Source: Acidobacteriota bacterium (GTDB lineage: Bacteria > Acidobacteriota > Terriglobia > Terriglobales > Acidobacteriaceae). Taken from it: a stretch of DNA of 7,172 bases. A model generated the notes under the pieces. It was not told where the DNA came from. It was given only the letters and a program-made list of their open reading frames with translations, and did not search any database. The translations under genes and the position numbers were made by a program. Positions 1 to 6,244 of this stretch are shown here, in pieces; positions within the stretch are counted from its first letter, which is position 1; every line of letters starts with the position of its first letter. The DNA is taken from positions 1 through 7,172 of the forward strand of contig JAJZNH010000917.1 of NCBI GenBank assembly GCA_021811745.1, in the 5' to 3' direction.

Positions 1-2899
1 GCATCATCTCGGCGGCCAGCGCATCGCCTTTGCTGTCGAAGCCGCCGACCGTCGCTGAGTCGTTGTTGCTGGCGGCGGCGAGATCGTAGTGCAGCGCCAC
101 CGGCTGCGATGTTACCGGAGCAACATGGGCCGGAGCCGTGCCCAATCGCAGGGCAAACGTCCGCGGCTGATAGGGTTTGAAAGAAGTTTCCAACGCGCCA
201 TCAGCAACGGTCGCAGGTCCTACCGGCAGTTCCTGCCCATTCACTTCGCGCGCCGAGGTGACCGGTCCGGCGAACTTCACCGTGACGTGCGGGGCCGCTT
301 CTCCATCCAGCTCAACCATGCGCAGAACCACTTCATTGCTCATCTCCGCTTTCTTCAGAGCGAGTATGCGGATGTGCGGATTGCTGATGCTTACCAGCGA
401 GAAGTTGCGGCCCAGCGCGCCCGGGTGCCTGCTCGTCGTGAAAGCCACGAGTGGCGTGCTCAGCCGGTAAGCCTGCCAGTCGGTTTGCCCCTGGTGCCAG
501 TCGCCGGAGTGCCCGGCAAGGCCGTACAGGATGTCATGGTGTCCCCAATCCTGGCTGAGCTGATCGGAATACGACTTGCGGACCGGAGGCTGTCCCGGAG
601 CCGGAGTGCGAAATCCGGGCGTGCGCAGCAGCGTCAGCCGGATGGTGTGGTCATCGCGCTTATCCGAGCCATTCTTCACATCGGTCAGAATTGTGGCTCC
701 ATACGAGCCGCTCTTATCCGTGAGGTCGATCCAGTGGTGCGAAGCAACTTCAAACTGCCGGTCAAAGGCGGTGGGCCGCTGCACGGTGCCCACTTCCCAG
801 TTATAGGTCGCCATGCGATTGTCGGCCGAAAGCGGCAAGACTGCCTTGAGATTGGCGTCGGCAGTTCTCCAGTCGATGGCATCGCTGAACTCAACGCGAT
901 TGCCCGCATCGCCCGCCGACAAGCGAACCGTCTGCACAAAGGTAGAGCCCTCAGTCTTGCGAGAGACCTGAACCGCCACGCGCACGGGGCCATTCTCGAC
1001 GATGCGGATCTTTGCCGGGCCGCTGACATAGGCGCGCGGCGCCGCCTGCTCCTGGTCGAAGTCCATATTCCACGCCGGGTAGCGCTCCGGCGCATCGGTG
1101 GAAATGGCCAGACGCATCGGCCCTGAGAGCAGTTCCTTGTTCAGCGGCTTGTCAAAGATGCTGCTGACATCGCCGTCCGCATCGAGCGTGACGCGGTAAC
1201 GCGCATTCTCCAGCGAGGAATCAGTGACCTTGAGCTCGCTCGATTGATCGGGAGCCGCTGCCGGTTGAACGGAGTAGACGGAATAGCCAACCGAAGGCGC
1301 CTTGGCCAGGAACAGCACCTTGCCGTCTTCCAACTGCGCCGGAACCTTCTGGCCATCCGGCGCGGTGACGCTCACGGCCTTGGGCATCCCGCCGGGGAAG
1401 TGGACCTTGGCCTCGACGACATCCTGGCGCGCGATGTCGAGCGGATTGTAGACCACAACCGGAATACCCGCCGTGCGCGTGTTCAACGCGGAGGCAACCG
1501 CTTCTGTCGCGCTGGTAAGCACATCGGCAAACTGGTTGAGAGCGATGACGTCGTCGTTCCATGCAAACTCGTAAGAGCGCGGAGTGGCCGTGCCCGCCGC
1601 CGTATCGTGAAACTGCCCGCCCATCACCAGCATCCACGCGTCATTCAGCCGTGCCTGCGGATAAGGCCGGCCGCCCATCCACGAGGCCGCGATGGAAGCC
1701 TTCTCGGCGTCATCGGCCAGGATTTCATTCTTGCGGTTCCAGCGCTTGTGGTACGCCTGCGAGGTCAGCGAGCCCGCCGAGTGGTTGATGAGTTCCAGGT
1801 CGCCTGTATACGTGGGCATTTTCGATGTCATGCCGGGCGTGATGTCGAGGAACATCTGATCCGCGTCCGAAGAGACAACATGGACCGGCCCGTCGCCGAC
1901 GCGTACTGGCTGATTCACAGCGATGCCTGCGCCTGCCGTGGCCATAGAGCCACCACGGCCCTCCAGTGGAGGAAGTGCAATCTTGCCTTTGGTGACGATG
2001 GCTTCGAGCATCTTCACCGTTTCTTCATCGGTAGCGCCGCCGTTGTCGCCGGTGCCCACGTAGTGATAATCGGCGTAGACGCCGGTCACTTTGCCGTCCA
2101 GATCGATGCGCGAGACCCAGTTCACATTCTCTTGTTTCCATCTGCGTGCCTGCGCGGGCGTCAATCCCGGCGGGGGCGGTGGAGGCGCTTTGCTCAGGTC
2201 ATAGCGAATGCGGCTTCCGTAGCCGAGCGGGTTCAAGGCGGCAATCACACGCTCGCCATCGGGCCCGATCCAGACGCCGACGTTGAACGGGATTCCTTCC
2301 GATGTCTTCTCGGGCGAGTCCGGCCCGCCGACGATAGGCGCGGGCTGCCAGGAGGGGCTCAGCTTTTGCGTGGAAAATCCCTTCACACCCGAAGCTGCCA
2401 GGATGGTCGGCAGGGATGCCGGAAAGCCAAAGCAATCGGGGAGCATATACTCGGCGCTGGCCTTGCCGAATTCCTTGCGGAAAAATGTATTGCCGTAGAG
2501 AACCTGGCGGAAGATCGATTCCGCGCTGGGCAGGTTGACATCGCCCTCTTCCACCGAGGACCCGGCGGGGAACCACCTGCCCTCGGCAACGTATTGCTTC
2601 AGTCGCGCGTAGTCGGCCGGATAGTACTCCTCCATCAGCCGGTAACGGTTGGACCCGGTCCAATTGAAGATATAGTGAGGGTACTTATCGATGTAGTCGA
2701 AATTCACCTTCAACGTCTTGAGCAGATACTCGCTGATCGTCTGGGGAAACTCCCAGCGCCACTGCGTGTCGAGGTGCGCGTAAGGGACCACATAGAGTGT
2801 CGGCTGCTTGGTGAGATCAGGAGTATTGGCCGTCTGCGCCTGCGCGCTCAGCGAGAATGCAATGACAACCAACAGAAGGCTCTTTATCCAGTGCGGCAT
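1..2899 (-). CDS. Exported GH38 alpha-mannosidase, C-terminal end beyond window
   Basis: Retaining, zinc-dependent alpha-mannosidase that releases mannose from alpha-mannosides, probably in the periplasm or outside the cell. The ATG at 2899 is preceded by GAGG (2905-2908) five bases upstream and opens a signal peptide (MPHWIKSLLLVVIAFSLSAQAQ region, likely cut after A21). The frame stays open for 966 codons to the window edge. GH38 motifs appear in order: H42-L-D44 within PYAHLDTQW (zinc ligands), VEEGDVNLPSAES near residue 120, PDCFGFPASLP with nucleophile D155, GTGDNGG in mid-barrel, and FHDTAAGT with zinc ligand H431. The middle domain starts VVVYNPL near 480 and the beta-sandwich begins around 560. 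The last visible residues (FDSKGDALAAEMM, 954-966) match a conserved block near the end of the family, so probably only about 100-200 residues are missing. A six-proline run at 239-244 is an odd insertion. Linkage specificity cannot be read from sequence. The gene is divergent from the GH3 gene. Confidence 0.95.
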   Translation of the reverse strand, partial: MPHWIKSLLLVVIAFSLSAQAQTANTPDLTKQPTLYVVPYAHLDTQWRWEFPQTISEYLLKTLKVNFDYIDKYPHYIFNWTGSNRYRLMEEYYPADYARLKQYVAEGRWFPAGSSVEEGDVNLPSAESIFRQVLYGNTFFRKEFGKASAEYMLPDCFGFPASLPTILAASGVKGFSTQKLSPSWQPAPIVGGPDSPEKTSEGIPFNVGVWIGPDGERVIAALNPLGYGSRIRYDLSKAPPPPPPGLTPAQARRWKQENVNWVSRIDLDGKVTGVYADYHYVGTGDNGGATDEETVKMLEAIVTKGKIALPPLEGRGGSMATAGAGIAVNQPVRVGDGPVHVVSSDADQMFLDITPGMTSKMPTYTGDLELINHSAGSLTSQAYHKRWNRKNEILADDAEKASIAASWMGGRPYPQARLNDAWMLVMGGQFHDTAAGTATPRSYEFAWNDDVIALNQFADVLTSATEAVASALNTRTAGIPVVVYNPLDIARQDVVEAKVHFPGGMPKAVSVTAPDGQKVPAQLEDGKVLFLAKAPSVGYSVYSVQPAAAPDQSSELKVTDSSLENARYRVTLDADGDVSSIFDKPLNKELLSGPMRLAISTDAPERYPAWNMDFDQEQAAPRAYVSGPAKIRIVENGPVRVAVQVSRKTEGSTFVQTVRLSAGDAGNRVEFSDAIDWRTADANLKAVLPLSADNRMATYNWEVGTVQRPTAFDRQFEVASHHWIDLTDKSGSYGATILTDVKNGSDKRDDHTIRLTLLRTPGFRTPAPGQPPVRKSYSDQLSQDWGHHDILYGLAGHSGDWHQGQTDWQAYRLSTPLVAFTTSRHPGALGRNFSLVSISNPHIRILALKKAEMSNEVVLRMVELDGEAAPHVTVKFAGPVTSAREVNGQELPVGPATVADGALETSFKPYQPRTFALRLGTAPAHVAPVTSQPVALHYDLAAASNNDSATVGGFDSKGDALAAEMM

Positions 2900-2920
2900 A
2901 ACTACCTCGCGATTAAAACT

Positions 2921-2986
2921 TGAAAAGGCTTTCAGGAGTTCCGGTTTTTCCTGTTCTGAGAAGAATGAATATTTTGAGAAGGCTTT
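2921..2986. repeat. Two copies of a 12-bp repeat in the mannosidase leader
   Basis: TGAAAAGGCTTT (2921-2932) and TGAGAAGGCTTT (2975-2986) match at 11 of 12 positions and start 54 bp apart. The first copy extends into an inverted repeat, TGAAA-AGGC-TTTCA (2921-2934), about 22 bp before the mannosidase start codon. The arrangement could be a pair of binding sites for a regulator, or paired elements in the leader RNA. The regulator is unknown. Confidence 0.4.
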
Positions 2987-3134
2987 GAATAAATCACCGT
3001 GCCGAAAGGGCGACGTTATAGCCCTGTCGCGCCTGGAGCAAAACCATCAAGGCGTCCGCCTCGGATGGATTGCTGCAGAAAGAACGGGAGCTTATTCTGA
3101 GCTTCCTTAAAACGCGTGTGAAATCACGGGACAC

Positions 3135-3163
3135 AATATAGAGTGCGAATGGAGAGTTGTCAA
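3135..3163 (-). promoter_or_regulatory. Sigma70-type promoter for the alpha-mannosidase
   Basis: Read on the minus strand, a perfect -35 hexamer TTGACA (3158-3163) is followed after exactly 17 bases by TATATT (3135-3140), a 5/6 match to TATAAT. Transcription would start near 3128 and give the mannosidase mRNA a leader of roughly 230 nt. This is the best promoter match in the window. The long distance to the start codon is the main reservation. Confidence 0.6.
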
Positions 3164-3412
3164 TTGATCGCGATAGATTACACTGCCTTCTGAGATTGAA
3201 AACGCCTTGGTACGATCGCCTGGGAGTGAACGTGTCTGAAGAGGCGTGGTCAAGGATGGCGATGAACCAGCCAGGGGCTCTGGGGCAATATGGAATACAT
3301 TGTTTCGCAACACCCAGCTTATCTCCGGTGCAGAATGGCGTGAATCCCTGTACGGGATGGGGAAGCAATTTTTGCCCTTCATCCATCGATCGAGCAATCG
3401 AAGTAGGTTTTC

Positions 3413-3418
3413 AAGGAG
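3413..3418 (+). promoter_or_regulatory. Ribosome binding site of the GH3 gene
   Basis: AAGGAG lies five bases before the ATG at 3424. It settles the start: the same frame is open upstream as far as a TTG at 3157, but that extension has no comparable site, and the ATG at 3424 directly opens a signal peptide. Confidence 0.85.
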
Positions 3419-3423
3419 AGGTT

Positions 3424-5658
3424 ATGTTGAAAAGCTCGCTGCTGATCTTGATGTTCACCGTTCTTGTTGCCGGGCAAAGCGTGCAGGCCTCCGCACAGGA
3501 ACACTATCCCTTTCAGAACCGGAATCTTCCTGCCGAGCAGCGCATCGACAATCTGATTTCGTTGCTTTCGCTCCAGGAAAAGATCGATCTCCTGGGAAAG
3601 ACACTGAACGTCCCGCGGCTGGGAATCCATGCTTCCGGCGCTCTGCCGAGCCCGCTTGGCTCGAATGGGCAGTTTGAAGGCCTGCATGGTGTCGCGATGG
3701 ACAAGGGTTGGGCGAGAAAATCTCCTGGCGGCTCGGGAGAGTACGGCGGCATCACTCCGATTCCCACCACGCAATATCCGCAGGCCGTGGGCCTCGGCGA
3801 AACATGGGATCCGGCACTACTCCAGCAGGTAGCCGCGGAAGAGGGTTCCGAGGCACGCTACATTTTTCAGAGCTATGATCGCGGCGGCCTGATTATGCGC
3901 GCGCCCAATGCGGACCTGGCCCGCGATCCGCGCTGGGGGCGCTCCGAGGAATCCTACGGCGAGGATCCCTACCTGGTGGGAACGATGGCAGTAGCCTTTG
4001 TAAAGGGATTGCAGGGAGACACCCCGGGCTGCTGGCAGACCGTATCGCTGCTCAAGCACTTTATGGCCAACAGCAATGAGGATAAGAGGACCAGCTCTTC
4101 CTCGAACTTCGATGCGGCTCTGATGCACGAATATTACGCCGCGCCTTTCCGCATGGGGATCGAGCAGGGCGGCGCCGATGCGCTGATGACCGCCTACAAT
4201 GCGGTGAACGGCATCCCCATGGCGACAAGCCCGCTGCTGAAAAGCCTGGTCATGAAGCAATGGGGTTTCAATGGCATGATCGATACCGATCGCGGCGCCG
4301 TTACCGATATGGTCACGCGGCACAAATATTATCCCGACATGGATCATGCCGTTGCCGGTGCAATCAAGGCCGGCGTCAACCAGTTCCTGAATCCTTATCA
4401 GCCCTATATTGAAAACGCACTGCGCGAGCACCTGATCTCCGAGGCGGACATCAACGAGAACTTGAGGGGAGTCTTTAGAGTTTTGCTGCGCCTCGGCCTG
4501 CTCGATGCCCCGGACACCTGTCCCTATACGAACATCAGGGCAGGCAAAGTGCCAGCGCCGTGGGAGACGCAAAAGACCAAGGACCTGGCGCTGCGCACAA
4601 CCGAGGAGTCGATTGTGCTGTTGAAGAATGCGCCCGCCGGGAGTGGAACACCGCTTCTTCCGCTGGATGCTTCCAAACTGAAGTCGATTGCCGTGGTCGG
4701 GCCGCGCGCCGATGAGGTGGATACGGACGGCTACGGCGGCATGCCGCCCTTTGCCATTACGCCCCTGCAGGGGATCAAAGACAAGGCCGGCGCCGGTGTT
4801 GCCGTGAAATACAGCGCTGATCCCGATCAGGCGGTGCAACTCGCGAAAACTTCGGATGTGGCGATTGTGGTCATCGGCAACCAGCCGGTATGCGCAGCAA
4901 GATTCGGCCGTTGCTCTGATCCTACGGAGGGCAAGGAAGCGATTGACCGCCAGCAGATCCATCTGAATCCCGAGCAGCAGAAGCTGGTCGAGGATGTCTA
5001 CGCCGCCAATCCGCGCACTGTTGTGGTTCTGGTCAGCGGCTTTCCCTTTACGATCGACTGGGCGCAGGAGCACGTTCCGGCCATCCTTCATGTGGCGCAT
5101 AGCAGCGAAGAGCAGGGCGCGGCGCTGGCAAACGTCTTGTTCGGCGATTACGACCCGGCCGGGCGCGCCGTCGTGACGTGGCCGCAATCCATCAGCCAGT
5201 TGCCGCCGATGATGGACTACAACATACGCGATGGCAGAACCTATATGTACTTCAAGGGCAAGCCGCTCTATCCCTTCGGCTATGGGCTGAGTTACACAAC
5301 CTTCAAGTATTCGGATTTGCGCGTAAGTTCCGCCAAACTTCACGAAAATGGAGAAGTAGAAGTAAGCGTGAAGGTGACGAACACAGGCAAACGCTCGGGA
5401 GATGAAGTGGTGCAGATGTACGTGCGGCACATGGATTCGAAGGTGCAGCGTCCATTGGAGGAACTGAAAGGCTTCGAGCGGATCCACCTCGCCGCAGGAG
5501 AGACGAAAACCGTCTCGCTTCCCTTGAGCGCAAAATCTCTCGCCTATTGGGACGACGCCGGTAACGGCTGGAAGATCGAGCATGACCGTGTGCGCGTCAT
5601 GCTCGGCAGTTCTTCAGCCGACATCCGGGCAGAGAAAACAATCCCGGTGGTGAGGTAA
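3424..5658 (+). CDS. Exported GH3 beta-glycosidase (beta-glucosidase/beta-xylosidase type)
   Basis: Retaining exo-acting glycosidase that removes terminal beta-linked sugars from oligosaccharides, probably in the periplasm. It has 744 residues, a usual length for three-domain GH3 enzymes, and is complete. The signal peptide MLKSSLLILMFTVLVAG ends at an ASA motif with likely cleavage after A24. The N-terminal barrel carries RAPNADLARDPRWGR followed by ESYGEDPYL (about 161-182), KHF (K211, H212), MTAYNAVNGIP, and GFNGMIDTDRGAV, where D289 aligns with the family nucleophile. The C-terminal alpha/beta domain begins near 420 with LLPLD and IAVVGP. The acid/base is probably E505 in EAIDR, with E502 as an alternative. 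LYPFGYGLSYTTF (about 615-627) leads into a fibronectin-III-like domain (about 640-730, with EELKGFERI). The domain pattern resembles the beta-xylosidase and BglX-type beta-glucosidase branches, and substrate cannot be decided between them. Confidence 0.96.
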   Translation: MLKSSLLILMFTVLVAGQSVQASAQEHYPFQNRNLPAEQRIDNLISLLSLQEKIDLLGKTLNVPRLGIHASGALPSPLGSNGQFEGLHGVAMDKGWARKSPGGSGEYGGITPIPTTQYPQAVGLGETWDPALLQQVAAEEGSEARYIFQSYDRGGLIMRAPNADLARDPRWGRSEESYGEDPYLVGTMAVAFVKGLQGDTPGCWQTVSLLKHFMANSNEDKRTSSSSNFDAALMHEYYAAPFRMGIEQGGADALMTAYNAVNGIPMATSPLLKSLVMKQWGFNGMIDTDRGAVTDMVTRHKYYPDMDHAVAGAIKAGVNQFLNPYQPYIENALREHLISEADINENLRGVFRVLLRLGLLDAPDTCPYTNIRAGKVPAPWETQKTKDLALRTTEESIVLLKNAPAGSGTPLLPLDASKLKSIAVVGPRADEVDTDGYGGMPPFAITPLQGIKDKAGAGVAVKYSADPDQAVQLAKTSDVAIVVIGNQPVCAARFGRCSDPTEGKEAIDRQQIHLNPEQQKLVEDVYAANPRTVVVLVSGFPFTIDWAQEHVPAILHVAHSSEEQGAALANVLFGDYDPAGRAVVTWPQSISQLPPMMDYNIRDGRTYMYFKGKPLYPFGYGLSYTTFKYSDLRVSSAKLHENGEVEVSVKVTNTGKRSGDEVVQMYVRHMDSKVQRPLEELKGFERIHLAAGETKTVSLPLSAKSLAYWDDAGNGWKIEHDRVRVMLGSSSADIRAEKTIPVVR

Positions 5659-5691
5659 ATCTCGGAAGGCATTGTTCGGCGGGAGGCATAG

Positions 5692-5792
5692 GGCGGTTCT
5701 CTAATCGACGTAAAGCAAAGCCGAAGCGGTTTCCTCAAGGAAGCGCCTGTCCGGCAAGATGTCGGCTACACTAGGGAGATTGGAGAACCGCC
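5692..5792. repeat. 15-bp inverted repeat enclosing nested smaller stems
   Basis: GGCGGTTCTCTAATC (5692-5706) and GATTGGAGAACCGCC (5778-5792) are reverse complements at 14 of 15 positions, and the one mismatch would be a G-U pair in plus-strand RNA. The 71-nt interior holds a second pair of arms, AGCCGA (5719-5724) with TCGGCT (5762-5767), and a central hairpin TTCC-TCAA-GGAA (5731-5742). The element starts 33 bases after the GH3 stop codon. It might be an mRNA 3' end structure, a small structured RNA or a short mobile repeat. No U-tract follows, so a simple intrinsic terminator is not supported. Confidence 0.6.
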
Positions 5793-5931
5793 GCAATTTG
5801 AGGCATTGGTGCTGTTATCAGGCACGTAGCGTTTGGGTGATTCTGTCGAAGATGCTGAAAGCTGGAATTGAATTGAGCCGACTTTCGATCCGTCGCCGCA
5901 GGATAGCCGGTTACTAGATAACAAAAGGCCT

Positions 5932-6017
5932 TCGATCTCGATCAATCGAAAGCTCATTCATCGATAATAATCGATTGACAGAGATTGACTCATTCGATTA
6001 GAGTGTCGAGTGTCGAT
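5932..6017. repeat. Cluster of TCGAT/ATCGA motifs before the phosphofructokinase gene
   Basis: Within 86 bp the pentamer TCGAT or its complement ATCGA occurs at 5932, 5938, 5945, 5960, 5970, 5994 and 6013, including two full ATCGAT palindromes (5960-5965 and 5970-5975) four bases apart. GATTGAC is repeated (5973-5979 and 5983-5989), and GAGTGTC occurs as a tandem pair from 6001. This is far denser than chance would give and overlaps the candidate promoter, so an operator array is a reasonable guess. The protein involved is unknown. Confidence 0.5.
5975..6004 (+). promoter_or_regulatory. Candidate sigma70 promoter for the phosphofructokinase gene
   Basis: A perfect -35 TTGACA (5975-5980) is followed after 18 bases by TAGAGT (5999-6004), a 4/6 match to TATAAT. 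It would give a leader of about 235 nt. The weak -10 and 18-base spacing suggest a promoter that is weak or needs an activator, in keeping with its place inside the TCGAT cluster. Confidence 0.4.
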
Positions 6018-6244
6018 TTTTTCAGAGAAAGCTAGCCGGTTTTTTGAGCGGCAACCAGACCGGCGGCATGGACAACAGGCGTGGAAGGAATTTTCATCGC
6101 AGTCTTGCGCCAATCCCTGAGATGAAATCGACGAACTAAAGGCGCGGCTTCATCTGTTTGGATTCAATGGTTCAATGAACTGGCGTTTCTGCGGTGGGAC
6201 CGGTGGGTTCCGCCCTGGAAGAGCCAAAGGGACACGAGGGCGGC

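Larger units (their letters stand above)
2900..3423. other. Divergent intergenic region between the GH38 and GH3 genes
   Basis: No credible gene lies here. The region separates two divergently transcribed exported glycosidases and holds a strong promoter facing the mannosidase, two copies of a 12-bp repeat and overlapping hairpin arms in the mannosidase leader, and a small hairpin (ATCCC-TGTAC-GGGAT, 3344-3358) in the GH3 leader. A few TCGAT-type motifs (3385-3401) lie just before the GH3 ribosome binding site. I could not find a convincing sigma70 promoter facing the GH3 gene; the best candidate is a TACGAT hexamer at 3211-3216 with a poor -35. Confidence 0.7.
5659..6244. other. Noncoding region between the GH3 and phosphofructokinase genes
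   Basis: This stretch has no convincing protein gene. From left to right it holds an inverted repeat with nested stems (5692-5792), a roughly 140-bp part with nothing I recognise, a TCGAT-rich cluster around a candidate promoter (5932-6017), and a likely leader for the phosphofructokinase. The leader includes a 7-bp inverted repeat (AGATGAA 6120-6126 with TTCATCT 6149-6155) and a tandem TTCAATGG/TTCAATGA pair (6163-6178). I see no standard intrinsic terminator with a U-tract after the GH3 stop codon. Confidence 0.65.

Noticed and set aside
1244..2923. A long plus-strand open frame of 559 codons opposite the mannosidase
   Set aside because: Its product is rich in arginine, histidine and glycine with no recognisable motif, and it lies entirely over the mannosidase, whose motifs and start site are clear. 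Long antisense frames are usual in GC-rich genes.
2808..3110. A 100-codon plus-strand frame running across the mannosidase start into the intergenic region
   Set aside because: It overlaps the signal peptide coding region and has no family signature or good start.
3157..3423. In-frame N-terminal extension of the GH3 protein by 89 residues from a TTG
   Set aside because: The extension has no ribosome binding site and low-quality composition, and it would bury the signal peptide that starts at the ATG at 3424, where a strong AAGGAG is present.
3817..5583. A minus-strand open frame of 588 codons opposite the GH3 gene
   Set aside because: It shows no protein family signature and mirrors the coding frame of a complete, motif-rich GH3 gene.
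5728..5745. Intrinsic terminator for the GH3 gene formed by TTCC-TCAA-GGAA
   Set aside because: The stem is only four to six pairs, AT-rich, and not followed by a run of T.
5692..5792. The inverted repeat as a complete insertion sequence or transposon
   Set aside because: The interior is 71 nt and codes for nothing, and the flanking similar 10-mers are not adjacent to the arms as a target duplication would be. At most it is a non-autonomous element.
5766..5957. A 63-codon minus-strand frame in the region after the GH3 gene
   Set aside because: No clear ribosome binding site, no motif, and it overlaps one arm of the inverted repeat. Chance is the simplest explanation.
6068..6139. A 23-codon frame (MDNRRGRNFH...) in the phosphofructokinase leader
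   Set aside because: It could be a leader peptide, but there is no good ribosome binding site and no repeated amino acid linked to the downstream pathway.
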